Positions 1 to 8,894 of a DNA stretch of 64,000 bases are shown in pieces; position 1 is the first letter of the stretch; each line of letters starts with the position of its first letter. Origin of the DNA: Rhodanobacter sp. Soil772. Its GTDB lineage: Bacteria > Pseudomonadota > Gammaproteobacteria > Xanthomonadales > Rhodanobacteraceae. The stretch covers positions 211,437 through 275,436 of the forward strand of contig NZ_LMSK01000004.1 in assembly GCF_001428385.1 (NCBI RefSeq), written 5' to 3'. Both the position numbers and the translations under genes were made by a program. Under the pieces are notes generated by a model. That model searched no databases. It had not been told where the DNA came from and worked only from the letters and a program-made list of their open reading frames with translations.

Positions 1-1769
1 GAGTGCAGGGTCATCAGCTGCACGCAGTCGTCCCAGGCCTCGCCCTGGTTCTCGCCGGCTTCCAGGGTGGCGTGCGACAGGAACGCGGAGAGTTCGCTCA
101 AGCCCGCGTCGATGTCCTCGACGGTGCGCTCGAAGCGGCTGGCCACGTTGACCAGTTCGTCCAGGTTCTCCACCCGCGACTCGGCGTTGCCGCGCGAATC
201 TTTCTCGTAGAAGTCGCGCAGGCCGGTGTGGGTGATCGCGTGGTCGATCTGTTCGGCGAGGGTGAGGGCGGAAATCGCAAGGGCAACCGCATCCGGCTCC
301 GTCGCAGCTTCTGTTTTGGCGATTCCCGATTCCCGATTCCCGATTCCCGCGAAGGCGCGCGCCATCTCGTCGATCAGTACGAGAAACGCCTTCACCGCAT
401 TCTTCGCGCGCCCGGCCAGCTCGCTGCCGCCGCTCAGTTCGACGAGCACCGCTTCCCACATCGAGATGTTCTCGCCGCGGGCACGGCGGCGCAGCGCATC
501 CAGTGTGCGGTCGCCGATGCCGCGCGGCGGGGTGTTCACCACACGCTCGAACGCGGCGTCGTCGTGACGGTTCGCGGTGAGCCGCAGGTAGGCCAGCGCG
601 TCCTTGACTTCGGCGCGCTCGAAGAAGCGCTGGCCGCCGTAGACGCGGTACTTGATGTTGCGCTGAGCCAGCTGTTCCTCGAAGTTGCGTGATTGCGCGT
701 TCGAGCGGTACAGGATTGCGCAATCCTTCGCCTGGCCGTGCTCGTCGATGTATTCGCGGATGCGCTCGATCACGAAGCGCGCCTCGTCCTGCTCGTTGTA
801 CGCGGCGTACAGAGCGATGCGTTCGCCGTCGTCGCCGGCCGTCCACAGCTCCTTGCCGAGGCGGCTGCCGTTGCGCTGGATCACGCTGTTGGCGGCCTTC
901 AGGATGGTCGAGGTGGAGCGATAGTTCTGTTCCAGCTTGATCGTGCGCGCGCCGGGGAAGTCGCGCAGGAACTGCGCCATGTTCTCGACCTTGGCGCCGC
1001 GCCAGCCGTAGATCGACTGGTCGTCGTCGCCGACCGCGAAGACTTTCCCGGTGGCGCCGGCGAGCACGCGGATCCACGCGTACTGCAGCGTGTTGGTGTC
1101 CTGGAATTCGTCGATCAGCAGGTGCCGCCAGCGCTGCTGGTAGTGCTCCAGCACGGCCGGGTTCTTCAGCCACAGTTCGTGCGCGCGCAGCAGCAGCTCG
1201 CCGAAGTCGACCAGCCCGGCGCGGCGGCAGGCATCCTCATAGGCCTTGTAGATGTTCACGAAGGTGTGCGTGACCGGATGGTCGCGATGCTCGATGCCGT
1301 CCGGCCGCTTGCCCTCGTCCTTCCAGCTGTTGATCTGCCAGCAGGCCTGGCGCGGCGGATACTTCGCATCGTCCAGGCCCAGTCCGGCGACCACGCGCTT
1401 GACCAGCCGCAGCTGATCGTCGGCGTCGAGAATCTGGAAGGTTTCCGGCAGGCCGGCTTCGCGCCAGTGCCGCCGCAACAACCGATGCGCGATGCCGTGG
1501 AAGGTGCCCACGGTGAGGCCCTGGGTGCCGCCGGGAATCAGCGCTTCCAGGCGCGCGCGCATTTCGCCGGCGGCCTTGTTGGTGAAGGTGACGGCGAGGA
1601 TCGCCCACGGCGGCACCCGTTCGGCCTGGGTCAGCCAGCCGATGCGGTGGGTCAGTACGCGGGTCTTGCCGGAGCCGGCGCCGGCCAGCACCAGGTAGTG
1701 GCCGGGCGGGGCGCAGACGGCTTCGCGCTGGGCTTCGTTGAGCGGGTCGATCAGGTACGAGACATCCAT
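1..1769 (-). CDS. uvrD: ATP-dependent DNA helicase UvrD/Rep family (3' end outside window)
   Basis: Superfamily 1A 3'-5' DNA helicase acting in nucleotide excision and mismatch repair. Only the first ~590 residues are present; the gene runs off the left edge. The start MDVSYLIDPLNEAQREAV closely matches the N-terminus of enterobacterial UvrD. Walker A is LAGAGSGKTR near residue 30, followed by TFTNKAAGEM, the DEFQDTN Walker B and GDDDQSIYGWRGA. An ATG three codons upstream (1778) is possible, but a TACAAT -10 box lies 7 nt before the chosen ATG with no Shine-Dalgarno, suggesting a leaderless mRNA. Oddity: around residues 475-500 there is a non-conserved insert whose first part (GIGNRESGIA) is encoded by four GGGAATC heptamers. 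The identification is firm; Rep is the less likely alternative because of the N-terminal match. Confidence 0.95.
   Translation of the reverse strand, partial: MDVSYLIDPLNEAQREAVCAPPGHYLVLAGAGSGKTRVLTHRIGWLTQAERVPPWAILAVTFTNKAAGEMRARLEALIPGGTQGLTVGTFHGIAHRLLRRHWREAGLPETFQILDADDQLRLVKRVVAGLGLDDAKYPPRQACWQINSWKDEGKRPDGIEHRDHPVTHTFVNIYKAYEDACRRAGLVDFGELLLRAHELWLKNPAVLEHYQQRWRHLLIDEFQDTNTLQYAWIRVLAGATGKVFAVGDDDQSIYGWRGAKVENMAQFLRDFPGARTIKLEQNYRSTSTILKAANSVIQRNGSRLGKELWTAGDDGERIALYAAYNEQDEARFVIERIREYIDEHGQAKDCAILYRSNAQSRNFEEQLAQRNIKYRVYGGQRFFERAEVKDALAYLRLTANRHDDAAFERVVNTPPRGIGDRTLDALRRRARGENISMWEAVLVELSGGSELAGRAKNAVKAFLVLIDEMARAFAGIGNRESGIAKTEAATEPDAVALAISALTLAEQIDHAITHTGLRDFYEKDSRGNAESRVENLDELVNVASRFERTVEDIDAGLSELSAFLSHATLEAGENQGEAWDDCVQLMTLH
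321..348. repeat. Four tandem heptamers (GATTCCC) inside uvrD
   Basis: Four perfect copies of GATTCCC on the plus strand (GGGAATC in the uvrD sense), 28 bp in total. They encode part of an insert of about 25 residues that has no counterpart in the UvrD I remember from E. coli. The unit differs by one base from the GGGATTC units at 12168-12611 and 17464-17583, but the copy number (four) and total length (28 bp) are the same as each of those arrays. Confidence 0.9.
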
Positions 1770-1796
1770 CGCGTCCATTGTAGTGGGCGCAGACGA

Positions 1797-1820
1797 AAAC
1801 CGCCGCGAAAGCGGCGGTTT
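1797..1820 (-). terminator. Intrinsic terminator after the DUF3185 gene
   Basis: Perfect 10-bp inverted repeat AAACCGCCGC / GCGGCGGTTT with a 4-nt loop. The minus strand continues into a short T-rich run. It lies between the DUF3185 stop and the uvrD start, so it separates the two minus-strand genes. Confidence 0.75.
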
Positions 1821-1839
1821 CCGGAGCGGCGGGTGCTGC

Positions 1840-2061
1840 TCAGCGTTTCTTGCTGGCGATGCCGCCGACGATCAGCAGGCCGCCGACCACGATGCCGGCG
1901 ATGCCGATCCACTGGGGCACGGCCTTGGTGTGGGTGGCTTCGATCTTGGCCGAACCCAGCTGGGCCAGGGTCTCGGTCTGCCTGTAGCTGCCATTGCCTG
2001 CAATGACCCAGATGCCGGCGACCAGCAGGATGATGCCGGCGATGAAAAGTCCTGCGCGCAT
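1840..2061 (-). CDS. DUF3185 family small membrane protein
   Basis: 73-residue protein with two hydrophobic helices: an N-terminal one (AGLFIAGIILLVAGIWVIAG) and a C-terminal one (WIGIAGIVVGGLLIVGGIA), ending in a basic SKKR tail. About 20 polar residues lie between them. This two-helix, glycine-rich layout fits DUF3185, a family of unknown function in proteobacteria. The start follows a GGGAGCATCC stretch. It is flanked by its own terminator (1797-1820) and by the sRNA terminator (2143-2179), so it is probably monocistronic. No function can be assigned beyond an inner-membrane location. Confidence 0.75.
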   Translation of the reverse strand: MRAGLFIAGIILLVAGIWVIAGNGSYRQTETLAQLGSAKIEATHTKAVPQWIGIAGIVVGGLLIVGGIASKKR

Positions 2062-2142
2062 GGATGCTCCCCTCGGTGGATGTGGATCGAGTATGCCGGG
2101 TGCCGTCGTGCATGGAATGTACAGGCCGCACGGATCGCGGAC

Positions 2143-2262
2143 AAAAAAAGCCCCGGAGGCTAGGGGGAGCCTCCGGGGCGGGGGCCAGACGCGAAGACCC
2201 AGGGGAGAGGTTCGCGCCTGTGGCGGCTCAGGGAGGTGAGCCCGCCGCGGATGCCGTTGCGT
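2143..2262 (-). ncRNA. sX13: sX13-like C-rich-loop small regulatory RNA downstream of polA
   Basis: About 120 nt on the minus strand fold into successive hairpins whose loops are C-rich. The first (2222-2246) has stem GGCTCA/TGAGCC and loop CCTCCC. The second (2190-2216) has stem CGCGAA/TTCGCG and a loop containing CTCCCC. The last (2150-2179) is a perfect 12-bp terminator stem with loop CCCCCT, followed by seven Ts. A possible -10 (TAACACT) lies just upstream near 2272-2278. From memory, Xanthomonas sX13 is an Hfq-linked ~115-nt sRNA next to polA whose C-rich loops pair with G-rich mRNA leaders. The same position, size and architecture support homology. No primary-sequence comparison was possible, so the name is an inference. 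It could alternatively be only a 3' processing product of polA mRNA. Confidence 0.7.
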
Positions 2263-2393
2263 GCATCCGTAGTGTTAGTGCGTGATTGGCGAGGAAAGTT
2301 GCAGGATTTCCAAAGAAATTTAAAAACGATTCATTCTCATGGAAAGTTAACCACCAAGTCGTTGTTGCGCAGAGGGTATTCCCCGGCTCGCGT

Positions 2394-5150
2394 TCAATGC
2401 GCCTCGTCCCAGTTCGCGCCCACACCCACATCGACCAGCAGCGGCACCGCCAGTTCCGCCGCGCCGGACATCCGTTCGACCACCGCGGCGCGCACCGCGT
2501 CGACCGCGTCGGCGCGCACCTCGAACACCAGTTCGTCGTGCACCTGCATCAGCATGTGGGCGTCGTCGCGGTTTTTCAGCCACGCCGCCACGGCGATCAT
2601 CGCGCGTTTGATGATGTCGGCCGCGCTGCCCTGCATCGGCGCGTTCACCGCGGCGCGCTCGGCGCCTTGGCGCAGGCCCTGGTTGCGCGAGGTGAGGTTC
2701 TCCAGGTACAGCCGGCGGCCGAAGATGGTTTCGACGTAGCCGTCGCGATGGGCCCGTTCGCGGGTGGCTTCCATGAACGCGTGCACGCCGGGATAGCGGG
2801 CAAAGTAGCGCGCCATGTAGTCGCTGGCTTCGCCGCGGTCGACACCGAGCTGGCGCGCCAGGCCGAACGCGCTCATGCCGTACATCAGGCCGAAGTTGAT
2901 CGCCTTGGCGGCGCGGCGCTGGTTGGCGCTGACTTCCTCAGGCTTCAGGCCGAATACCTCGGCGGCGGTGGCACGGTGCACGTCGCCGCCTTCATGGAAC
3001 GCCTTGAGCAGGCCTTCGTCGCCGGACAGGTGCGCCATGATGCGCAGCTCGATCTGCGAATAGTCCGCGGCCAGCACCTGCCAGCCCGGCGGCGCGATGA
3101 AGGCCTGGCGGATGCGCCGGCCTTCCTCGGTGCGCACCGGGATGTTCTGCAGGTTCGGATCGGACGAGGAGATCCGTCCGGTCGCCACCGAGCCCTGGTG
3201 GTAGCTGGTGTGCACGCGGCCGGTGCGCGGATTGACGATGCCGGAGAGTTTGTCGGTATAGGTCGAACGCAGCTTGGCCAGGCCGCGGTAGTCGAGGATC
3301 AGCCGCGGCAGTTCATGGCTGTCGGCGATCGCTTCCAGCGCTTCCTCGTTGGTCGACGGCTGGCCGGTCGGCGTCTTCAGTTTTGCCTGCAGGCCGAGTT
3401 CGTCGAACAGCACCGCCTGCAGTTGCTTGGGCGAATCGAGGTTGAATTCGCGCCCGGCCAGCGCGTACGACTGCTGCTGCAGTTCCAGCATGCGTTTGCC
3501 CAGCTGCTGGCTCTGCCGGCGCAGCTCGTCGCCGTCGATCAGCACGCCGCGCTGCTCCATCGCGGCCAGTACCGGCACCAGCGGGATCTCGATGTCTTCG
3601 TAGACCTTGCGCAGGGCCGGTACGCTCTCGAGCTTGGGCCACAGTGCCAGGTGCAGGCGCAGGGTGATGTCCGAATCCTCGGCGGCGTAGCGGCAGGCGG
3701 TGTCCAGATCCACCTGCGAGAACGAGATCTGCTTCGCCCCCTTGCCGGCGACCTGCTCGTACTTCACCGTCTCGTAGCCGAGGTATTTCTTCGCCAGCGA
3801 ATCCATGTCGTGGCGCGTGGCGGTGGCGTTCCACACGTAGGATTCGAGCATCGAGTCGTGCTTCAGGCCCTGCACCACGATGCCGTAATTGGACAGGATG
3901 TTGATGTCGTATTTCGCGTGCTGGCCGAGCTTGGGCTTCGCCGCGTCTTCGAGGATCGGCTTGAGTGCGGCGAGCACGGTGTCGCGGTCGAGCTGCTTCG
4001 GTGCGCCGGGATAATCGTGGCCGAGCGGGATGTAGCAGGCCTTGCCCGCTTCCACCGCGAAGCTGATGCCGACGATATCCGCGCGCATCGCGTCGATGCT
4101 GGTGGTCTCGGTGTCGAAGGCGATCAGTTCGGCGCGGCGCAGCTTTTCCAGCCAGGCGTCGAAGGCCGGCTGGGTGGTGATCAGCTCGTATTCGCCGGGA
4201 GCGGACAGTGCCGCCGCGGGCGCATCGGCTGTAGCGACACGCGCGGGCGAAGCAGCCGTGGCGGGCGGTGTTTCGAATGCCGAATCGCGGGCCCCGGATC
4301 CCGGCTCGGCGGCATCGAGGTCCTTCAGCGCGGCCTTGAACCCGTAGCGCGTGTACAACTCGCGCAGCAGCGCGGTGTCGGCTTCGCGCTGGGCCAGTTC
4401 GGTGGGGCCGAGCTCCAGCGCCACGTCGGTCTTGATCGTCGCCAGCTGGCGAGACAGCGGCAACTGCGGCAGCGCGGCGCGCAGGCTTTCGCCGATCTTG
4501 CCGCCGACCTTGTCGGCGTTGGCGATCACGCCGTCCAGCGTGGCGTACTCGGCCAGCCATTTCGCGGCGGTCTTCGGGCCGCACTTGGGCACGCCCGGGA
4601 TGTTGTCGATGGCGTCGCCGGTGAGGCTGAGGAAGTCGATGATCTGCCCCGGCCACACGCCGAACTTTTCCATCACGCCGTCGCGATCCATCACCGTGTT
4701 GCTCATGGTGTTGACCAGGGTGACGTGCGGGCCGACCAGCTGGGCCATGTCCTTGTCGCCGGTGGAAACCTCCACCTCGATGCCGAGCGCCTGTGCCTGC
4801 AGGGCGAGCGTGCCGATCACGTCGTCGGCCTCGACGCCGGGCACGCGCAGGATTGGAAAGCCCAGCGCGCCGACGATCGCCAGCATCGGCTCGACCTGCG
4901 AGCGCAGGTCGTCCGGCATCGGCGGGCGGTTCGCCTTGTACTGCTCGTACAGCGCGTCGCGGAAGGTCGGGCCGGGCGCGTCGCTGACGAAGGCCAGGTA
5001 GTCGGGCCGGGCCTTCAGCGTGGCGCGCAGCATGTTGACCACGCCGAACAGCGCGCCGGTGGGCTCGCCGTGGGCGTTGCTCAGCGGCGGCAGCGCGTGG
5101 AACGCGCGGTACAGGTAGGAGGAGCCGTCGATCAGGATGAGTTTGGGCAT
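2394..5150 (-). CDS. polA: DNA polymerase I
   Basis: 918-residue family A polymerase that fills gaps and removes RNA primers. The 5'-3' exonuclease domain is at about residues 1-290 (LILIDGSSYLYRAFHAL at the start). The 3'-5' proofreading domain begins with FDTETTS near residue 345 and retains its acidic residues, including YAAEDSD. Polymerase motif A (ADYSQIELRIM) is near 695, motif B contains RRAAKAINFGLMYG, and motif C (MQVHDELVFEV) is near 867. The length matches the E. coli enzyme (928). It is divergent from the DUF2782 gene, a neighbour I recall near polA in related genomes. The sX13-like RNA and its terminator lie about 130-250 nt downstream on the same strand. Confidence 0.98.
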   Translation of the reverse strand: MPKLILIDGSSYLYRAFHALPPLSNAHGEPTGALFGVVNMLRATLKARPDYLAFVSDAPGPTFRDALYEQYKANRPPMPDDLRSQVEPMLAIVGALGFPILRVPGVEADDVIGTLALQAQALGIEVEVSTGDKDMAQLVGPHVTLVNTMSNTVMDRDGVMEKFGVWPGQIIDFLSLTGDAIDNIPGVPKCGPKTAAKWLAEYATLDGVIANADKVGGKIGESLRAALPQLPLSRQLATIKTDVALELGPTELAQREADTALLRELYTRYGFKAALKDLDAAEPGSGARDSAFETPPATAASPARVATADAPAAALSAPGEYELITTQPAFDAWLEKLRRAELIAFDTETTSIDAMRADIVGISFAVEAGKACYIPLGHDYPGAPKQLDRDTVLAALKPILEDAAKPKLGQHAKYDINILSNYGIVVQGLKHDSMLESYVWNATATRHDMDSLAKKYLGYETVKYEQVAGKGAKQISFSQVDLDTACRYAAEDSDITLRLHLALWPKLESVPALRKVYEDIEIPLVPVLAAMEQRGVLIDGDELRRQSQQLGKRMLELQQQSYALAGREFNLDSPKQLQAVLFDELGLQAKLKTPTGQPSTNEEALEAIADSHELPRLILDYRGLAKLRSTYTDKLSGIVNPRTGRVHTSYHQGSVATGRISSSDPNLQNIPVRTEEGRRIRQAFIAPPGWQVLAADYSQIELRIMAHLSGDEGLLKAFHEGGDVHRATAAEVFGLKPEEVSANQRRAAKAINFGLMYGMSAFGLARQLGVDRGEASDYMARYFARYPGVHAFMEATRERAHRDGYVETIFGRRLYLENLTSRNQGLRQGAERAAVNAPMQGSAADIIKRAMIAVAAWLKNRDDAHMLMQVHDELVFEVRADAVDAVRAAVVERMSGAAELAVPLLVDVGVGANWDEAH

Positions 5151-5255
5151 GCCTCATTCTCGCATGCACGGCGCGCATGCACGGCGAAACGTCGCGCTTC
5201 ACGAAAGCCCGGCGAAGGCGCTGTTATGCTGCGCTCCCCGAACGAGGTTGCCGCC

Positions 5256-5795
5256 ATGAAAACCGCTACCTTGCTGGTTGCCGCCAGCGTCCTGTTCACA
5301 TCGAGTGTGTTGGCGCAGTCCGCTCCGTCGACGAGCGTGCCGCCGCCGCCCGGGATCAACGACCCGGGCGTGAAAGCGGTGAAGCCGGTGGCCAAGCCGG
5401 CCACCAAACCGGCGGTCAAACACCGGTCGACCCACGCCGCGCCGTCTTCTTCCAGTCACCCGCTGAACCTGAATCCGCAGGCGCTGCCGGCGATGCACGA
5501 CGAAGGCAGCGTGCAGACCGGTCGCGACCAGCCGCCGCCGGAAGTGCGGATTCGCCAGGAAGGCGACAACAGCATCCAGGAATACAGCCGCAGCGGCCGC
5601 GTCTACATGGTGGTGATCACCCCGAAGAGCGGCATCGCGCAGACCTACATGGTCGATCCGCAGGGCCGGCTGGTCGACGAGCACGGCATGAAGCCGGTCG
5701 GGCCGGTGATGTACAAGGTGCTGGAGTGGGGCAAGAGCCGCCCGCCCGCCGCCGGGTCGAACGAAACGACACCGCCGGACGACGGCGGCCACTGA
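5256..5795 (+). CDS. DUF2782 family secreted protein
   Basis: 179 residues starting MKTATLLVAASVLFTSSVLAQ, a clear Sec signal peptide with an A-Q cleavage site. A low-complexity Pro/Lys/Ala/Ser linker (about residues 25-70) precedes a compact C-terminal domain containing EVRIRQEGDNSIQEYSRSGR and VYMVVITPKSGIAQTYMVD. This pattern of a short beta-rich domain beside polA fits DUF2782. I chose the ATG at 5256 because it starts the signal peptide; an in-frame ATG at 5226 would add ten residues that spoil it. The function is unknown; the product is probably periplasmic. A 26-residue membrane ORF follows 74 bp downstream. Confidence 0.75.
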   Translation: MKTATLLVAASVLFTSSVLAQSAPSTSVPPPPGINDPGVKAVKPVAKPATKPAVKHRSTHAAPSSSSHPLNLNPQALPAMHDEGSVQTGRDQPPPEVRIRQEGDNSIQEYSRSGRVYMVVITPKSGIAQTYMVDPQGRLVDEHGMKPVGPVMYKVLEWGKSRPPAAGSNETTPPDDGGH

Positions 5796-5869
5796 GTCGG
5801 GTGTTGACCGCGTGGCCGCGCCGGGTGCGTTGACGACGCCAGGCCGGTATCCAGGCGGAGGGCGGCGCG

Positions 5870-5950
5870 ATGCAACTGCGTGAAAGCTGGCCGCTGCTGG
5901 TCGGCGGCGCGCTGATCGTGGCCGGTGCGATGGTGATCGCGCTGTTCTGA
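5870..5950 (+). CDS. Possible 26-residue single-helix membrane protein
   Basis: Short ORF MQLRESWPLLVGGALIVAGA plus MVIALF. It is one hydrophobic helix with a charged N-terminal cap, which suggests a tiny inner-membrane protein. A purine-rich GGAGGGCGG stretch at 5857-5865 provides a plausible Shine-Dalgarno. It follows the DUF2782 gene and ends 6 bp before the convergent stop of the glutathione S-transferase gene. ORFs this small arise by chance, so only the RBS and the helix composition support it. Confidence 0.4.
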   Translation: MQLRESWPLLVGGALIVAGAMVIALF

Positions 5951-5956
5951 GCGCGG

Positions 5957-6667
5957 TTACGCGGGGTCGTCCAGTTCCGGGTAGTGACGGAAGAGGCCGC
6001 TCTCGTTGAACGGCAGCCGCCGCGGCGAGGCGAGGTAGGCGGCGATGCGCGGCCGCTGCGCTACCCGTTGCCTCAGCGCGCGCAGCAGCGGCAGCTCGTG
6101 CCCGAGGCGCTGCATTGCACGCGGAAACGCGTACTCCAGCCCGCTCATCAGCTGGAACAGCGAAAGGTCGACGTAGGAGTGCTCGTGCAGGGCATGATGG
6201 CCGCCGCCGCGTTCCAGCACCTGCTCGAAATAGTCCAGGTACTTCGGCAGCCGCGTCTCGCGCAGGTCGGCCGCACGGCGCCGCGCCTCGACGCGCTGGT
6301 CCTCGTAGTACAGGCTGCCGGCGATCGGGTGGTGCGAGTCGTGCACCTCGGCGACGAGGTCGCCAAGGGTCAGCTGCAGCTGGTGCGCGTACAAGCGCCG
6401 GCTCTCGCTCTCCGGCACCAGGCCGAGCGGTGGGCCGAGGTATTGCAGGATGTTCGCGGTTTGCGCGATCAGCAAGCGGCCGGCCTTGAGGAACGGCGGC
6501 GCGAACGGCAGCGCGCCTTCGTGCACGCCGTCGAGGTAGCGCACGAGGGCGTCGTCGCCCTGTATGCGCGCCACGTCGTCGTAGCCGGCGCCGGCATCTT
6601 CCAGCGCCAATCGCACGAACTCGCCGCGGCCCTGGACGCCGGTCCAGTAGTACAGCTCGTAATGCAT
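5957..6667 (-). CDS. Glutathione S-transferase family protein
   Basis: 236-residue cytosolic GST. The N-terminal thioredoxin-fold domain (residues 1-85) starts [20 protein letters not shown], with a Tyr near the position of the catalytic Tyr of alpha/mu/pi/sigma classes. It contains the cis-Pro region ([20 protein letters not shown]; the usual VP becomes AP), then the glutathione-binding QTANIL equivalent of the QSxAIL motif. The all-helical C-terminal domain follows and includes [21 protein letters not shown]. It would conjugate glutathione to electrophiles or act as a peroxidase; the substrate cannot be told. It stands alone, convergent with the genes to its left and 55 bp downstream of purH on the same strand. 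Confidence 0.85.
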   Translation of the reverse strand: MHYELYYWTGVQGRGEFVRLALEDAGAGYDDVARIQGDDALVRYLDGVHEGALPFAPPFLKAGRLLIAQTANILQYLGPPLGLVPESESRRLYAHQLQLTLGDLVAEVHDSHHPIAGSLYYEDQRVEARRRAADLRETRLPKYLDYFEQVLERGGGHHALHEHSYVDLSLFQLMSGLEYAFPRAMQRLGHELPLLRALRQRVAQRPRIAAYLASPRRLPFNESGLFRHYPELDDPA

Positions 6668-6722
6668 GGCAGCCCCCGGGGCGAAGGGTGGATGTCGAGC
6701 GTGCGCCTCTGCAGGCCGAGAC

Positions 6723-8333
6723 TCAATGCCGGAAGTGGCGCATCCCGGTGAATACCATCGCCATGTCGTGCTCGTCGGCGGCAGCGATCACCTCGGCGTC
6801 GCGCATCGAGCCGCCGGGCTGGATCACCGCGCTGATGCCCGCTTCGGCGGCCGCGTCGATGCCGTCGCGGAACGGGAAGAACGCGTCGCTGGCCATCACC
6901 GAGCCGCGCACCTCGAGCTTCTCGTCGGCGGCCTTGATGCCGGCGATCTTCGCGCTGTAGACGCGGCTCATCTGGCCGGCGCCGATGCCGATGGTCTGGC
7001 GGTCGCGCGCGTAGACGATGGCGTTGGACTTGACGAACTTGGCCACCTTCCAGGCGAAGATCAGGTCGTGGATCTGCGCCTCGGTCGGCGCCTTGCGCGT
7101 GACGACTTTCAGGTCGGCGGCGCTGATCATGCCGGTGTCGGCGCTCTGGATCAGCAGGCCCGAGCCGACCCGCTTGGAACTGTTGCCGGGATGCGCCTGG
7201 TGCAGTGCACCGTCAGCCGGCAGCGGAATCACCAGCACGCGCACGTTGCCCTTCTTGTGGAACGCCTTCAGGGCGTCGTCCGCATAACCAGGAGCCAGCA
7301 CCACCTCGACGAACTGGCGCTCGACGATCGCGCGCGCGGTGGCGCCGTCGACCTCGCGGTTGAACGCGATGATGCCGCCGAACGCCGAGGTGGGGTCGGT
7401 CTGGAAGGCCAGGTCGTAGGCCTTGCCGATGCCGTCCAGGCTCACCGCCACGCCGCACGGGTTGGCGTGCTTGACGATCACGCAGGCCGGCTTCTTGAAG
7501 CTGCGCACGCACTCCCACGCCGCGTCGGCGTCGGCGATGTTGTTGAACGACAACTCCTTGCCCTGCAGCTGGCGGAAGGTCGCCAGCGTGCCCGGCGCCG
7601 GGTACAGGTCGCGGTAGAACGCCGCCTGCTGGTGCGGGTTCTCGCCGTAGCGCAGGTCCATCAGCTTGACGAAACGACCGTTGACCTGGCCCGGGAAGGC
7701 GGCGTGGCCGGCGATCGCGTCGTGTGCGTCGTTGAGTTCCAGCCCGGACAGGTAGTCGCTGATCGCGCCGTCGTAACTGGACACGTTGTTGAACGCGGCC
7801 ACGGCCAGCTTGAAGCGCGTCGCGCGGCCGAGGCCGCCGTGCTGTTCGATCTCGGCCAGCGCATTGGCGTACTGGTCCGGCGAAGTGAGTACGCCGACGT
7901 CGCTCCAGTTCTTCGCCGCCGAGCGCAGCATCGCCGGGCCGCCGATGTCGATGTTCTCGATCGCTTGGCTTAGCGTGCAACCGGGTTTCGCCACGGTGGC
8001 TTCGAACGGGTACAGGTTCAGCACCAGCAGATCGATCGGCGCGATGCCGAGTTCGGCCATCACCTTGTCGTCGGTGCCGCGGCGGCCGAGCAGGCCGCCA
8101 TGCACCTTCGGATGCAGCGTCTTCACGCGGCCGTCCATGATCTCGGGAAAACCGGTGAGGTCGCTGACCTCGGTGACCGCGATGCCGGCCTCGCGCAGCG
8201 CCTTCGCGCTGCCGCCGGTGGAGAGCAGCTCGATACCCTTGGCGGCGAGGCGCCGACCCAGATCGATCAGGCCGGCCTTGTCGGAGACGCTGAGCAGGGC
8301 ACGACGGACCGGGACGAGCTGGGGAGCGGACAT
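6723..8333 (-). CDS. purH: Bifunctional AICAR formyltransferase / IMP cyclohydrolase
   Basis: 536 residues, the usual PurH length. It catalyses the last two steps of IMP synthesis: 10-formyl-THF-dependent formylation of AICAR, then ring closure. The N-terminal IMP cyclohydrolase domain (about 1-200) opens with [20 protein letters not shown] and contains the MGS-type signature [13 protein letters not shown]. The transformylase domain carries the catalytic KHANPCGV motif, and the C-terminus ends in a [14 protein letters not shown] segment. It lies 81 bp downstream of fis on the same strand, a linkage I remember as common in this order. Confidence 0.97.
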   Translation of the reverse strand: MSAPQLVPVRRALLSVSDKAGLIDLGRRLAAKGIELLSTGGSAKALREAGIAVTEVSDLTGFPEIMDGRVKTLHPKVHGGLLGRRGTDDKVMAELGIAPIDLLVLNLYPFEATVAKPGCTLSQAIENIDIGGPAMLRSAAKNWSDVGVLTSPDQYANALAEIEQHGGLGRATRFKLAVAAFNNVSSYDGAISDYLSGLELNDAHDAIAGHAAFPGQVNGRFVKLMDLRYGENPHQQAAFYRDLYPAPGTLATFRQLQGKELSFNNIADADAAWECVRSFKKPACVIVKHANPCGVAVSLDGIGKAYDLAFQTDPTSAFGGIIAFNREVDGATARAIVERQFVEVVLAPGYADDALKAFHKKGNVRVLVIPLPADGALHQAHPGNSSKRVGSGLLIQSADTGMISAADLKVVTRKAPTEAQIHDLIFAWKVAKFVKSNAIVYARDRQTIGIGAGQMSRVYSAKIAGIKAADEKLEVRGSVMASDAFFPFRDGIDAAAEAGISAVIQPGGSMRDAEVIAAADEHDMAMVFTGMRHFRH

Positions 8334-8414
8334 GAGCGGGTTTCCAGAAGGGGAAAGCCGCTCATTATAGCCGCCCGGATGGTGGGCGGCTTTTGCACGA
8401 ATGCGCGAGGTGGG

Positions 8415-8738
8415 TTACAGCAGGCCGTGCGCGGCCAGCTTCTTGCGCAAGGTGGCGCGGTTGATGCCCAGCGCGCTGGCGGCGCGGCTCTGGTTGCCGT
8501 CGTGGAACGCCAGCACCTCGCGCAGCAGCGGCACTTCGACTTCGCGCAACACCAGCGCGTGCAGGCCCTCGGAACATTCGGTGTCGCCGATGTCGGCAAG
8601 GTAGCGGCGCACCGTGCGGGTGACGCATTCGCTCAGCGCGCTTTGGCCTTGGGAGCCGGCGCCGGACGAGCCTGCGCTTTGCGACGAGGTCTGTTTTGCG
8701 GCCTCGGCAGCAGGCAGTCTTACGGCATTCACGGGCAT
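8415..8738 (-). CDS. fis: Fis family nucleoid protein / transcriptional regulator
   Basis: 107 residues. The last ~50 form the Fis-type helix-turn-helix: EVPLLREVLAFHDGNQSRAASALGINRATLRKKLAAHGLL, quoted here in two parts because it is long, EVPLLREVLAFHDGNQSRAA then SALGINRATLRKKL. Fis bends DNA and controls rRNA promoters and recombination. The N-terminal ~35 residues are a Ser/Ala/Gln-rich extension not conserved in enteric Fis (98 aa). It sits between the DUF3426 gene and purH. The ATG at 8738 was kept; a later start is possible but would leave the extension unexplained. Confidence 0.9.
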   Translation of the reverse strand: MPVNAVRLPAAEAAKQTSSQSAGSSGAGSQGQSALSECVTRTVRRYLADIGDTECSEGLHALVLREVEVPLLREVLAFHDGNQSRAASALGINRATLRKKLAAHGLL

Positions 8739-8894
8739 CTTCCCTCACGTACGAAGCGACGACTGCATAGGCCGCTGCTCATGGTTATGACTGATCTTGC
8801 GGGTCGCGGCGTGTATCGCATGCCGTACGGCATGCCAGCGCGAGGGACCGAGTCTACCCGCGCGGGCGGATAATTTTAAGTACCGCGGGCGTCG

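Noticed and set aside
5161..5186. Short direct repeat of CGCATGCACGGCG between polA and the DUF2782 gene
   Set aside because: Only two adjacent copies of 13 bp in a GC-rich spacer; nothing links it to regulation or mobility.
2286..5795. Very long plus-strand open frame (over 1,000 codons) opposite polA
   Set aside because: It is the antisense of polA in high-GC DNA; His/Arg/Val-rich composition without domains. Only its last 180 codons are the real DUF2782 gene.
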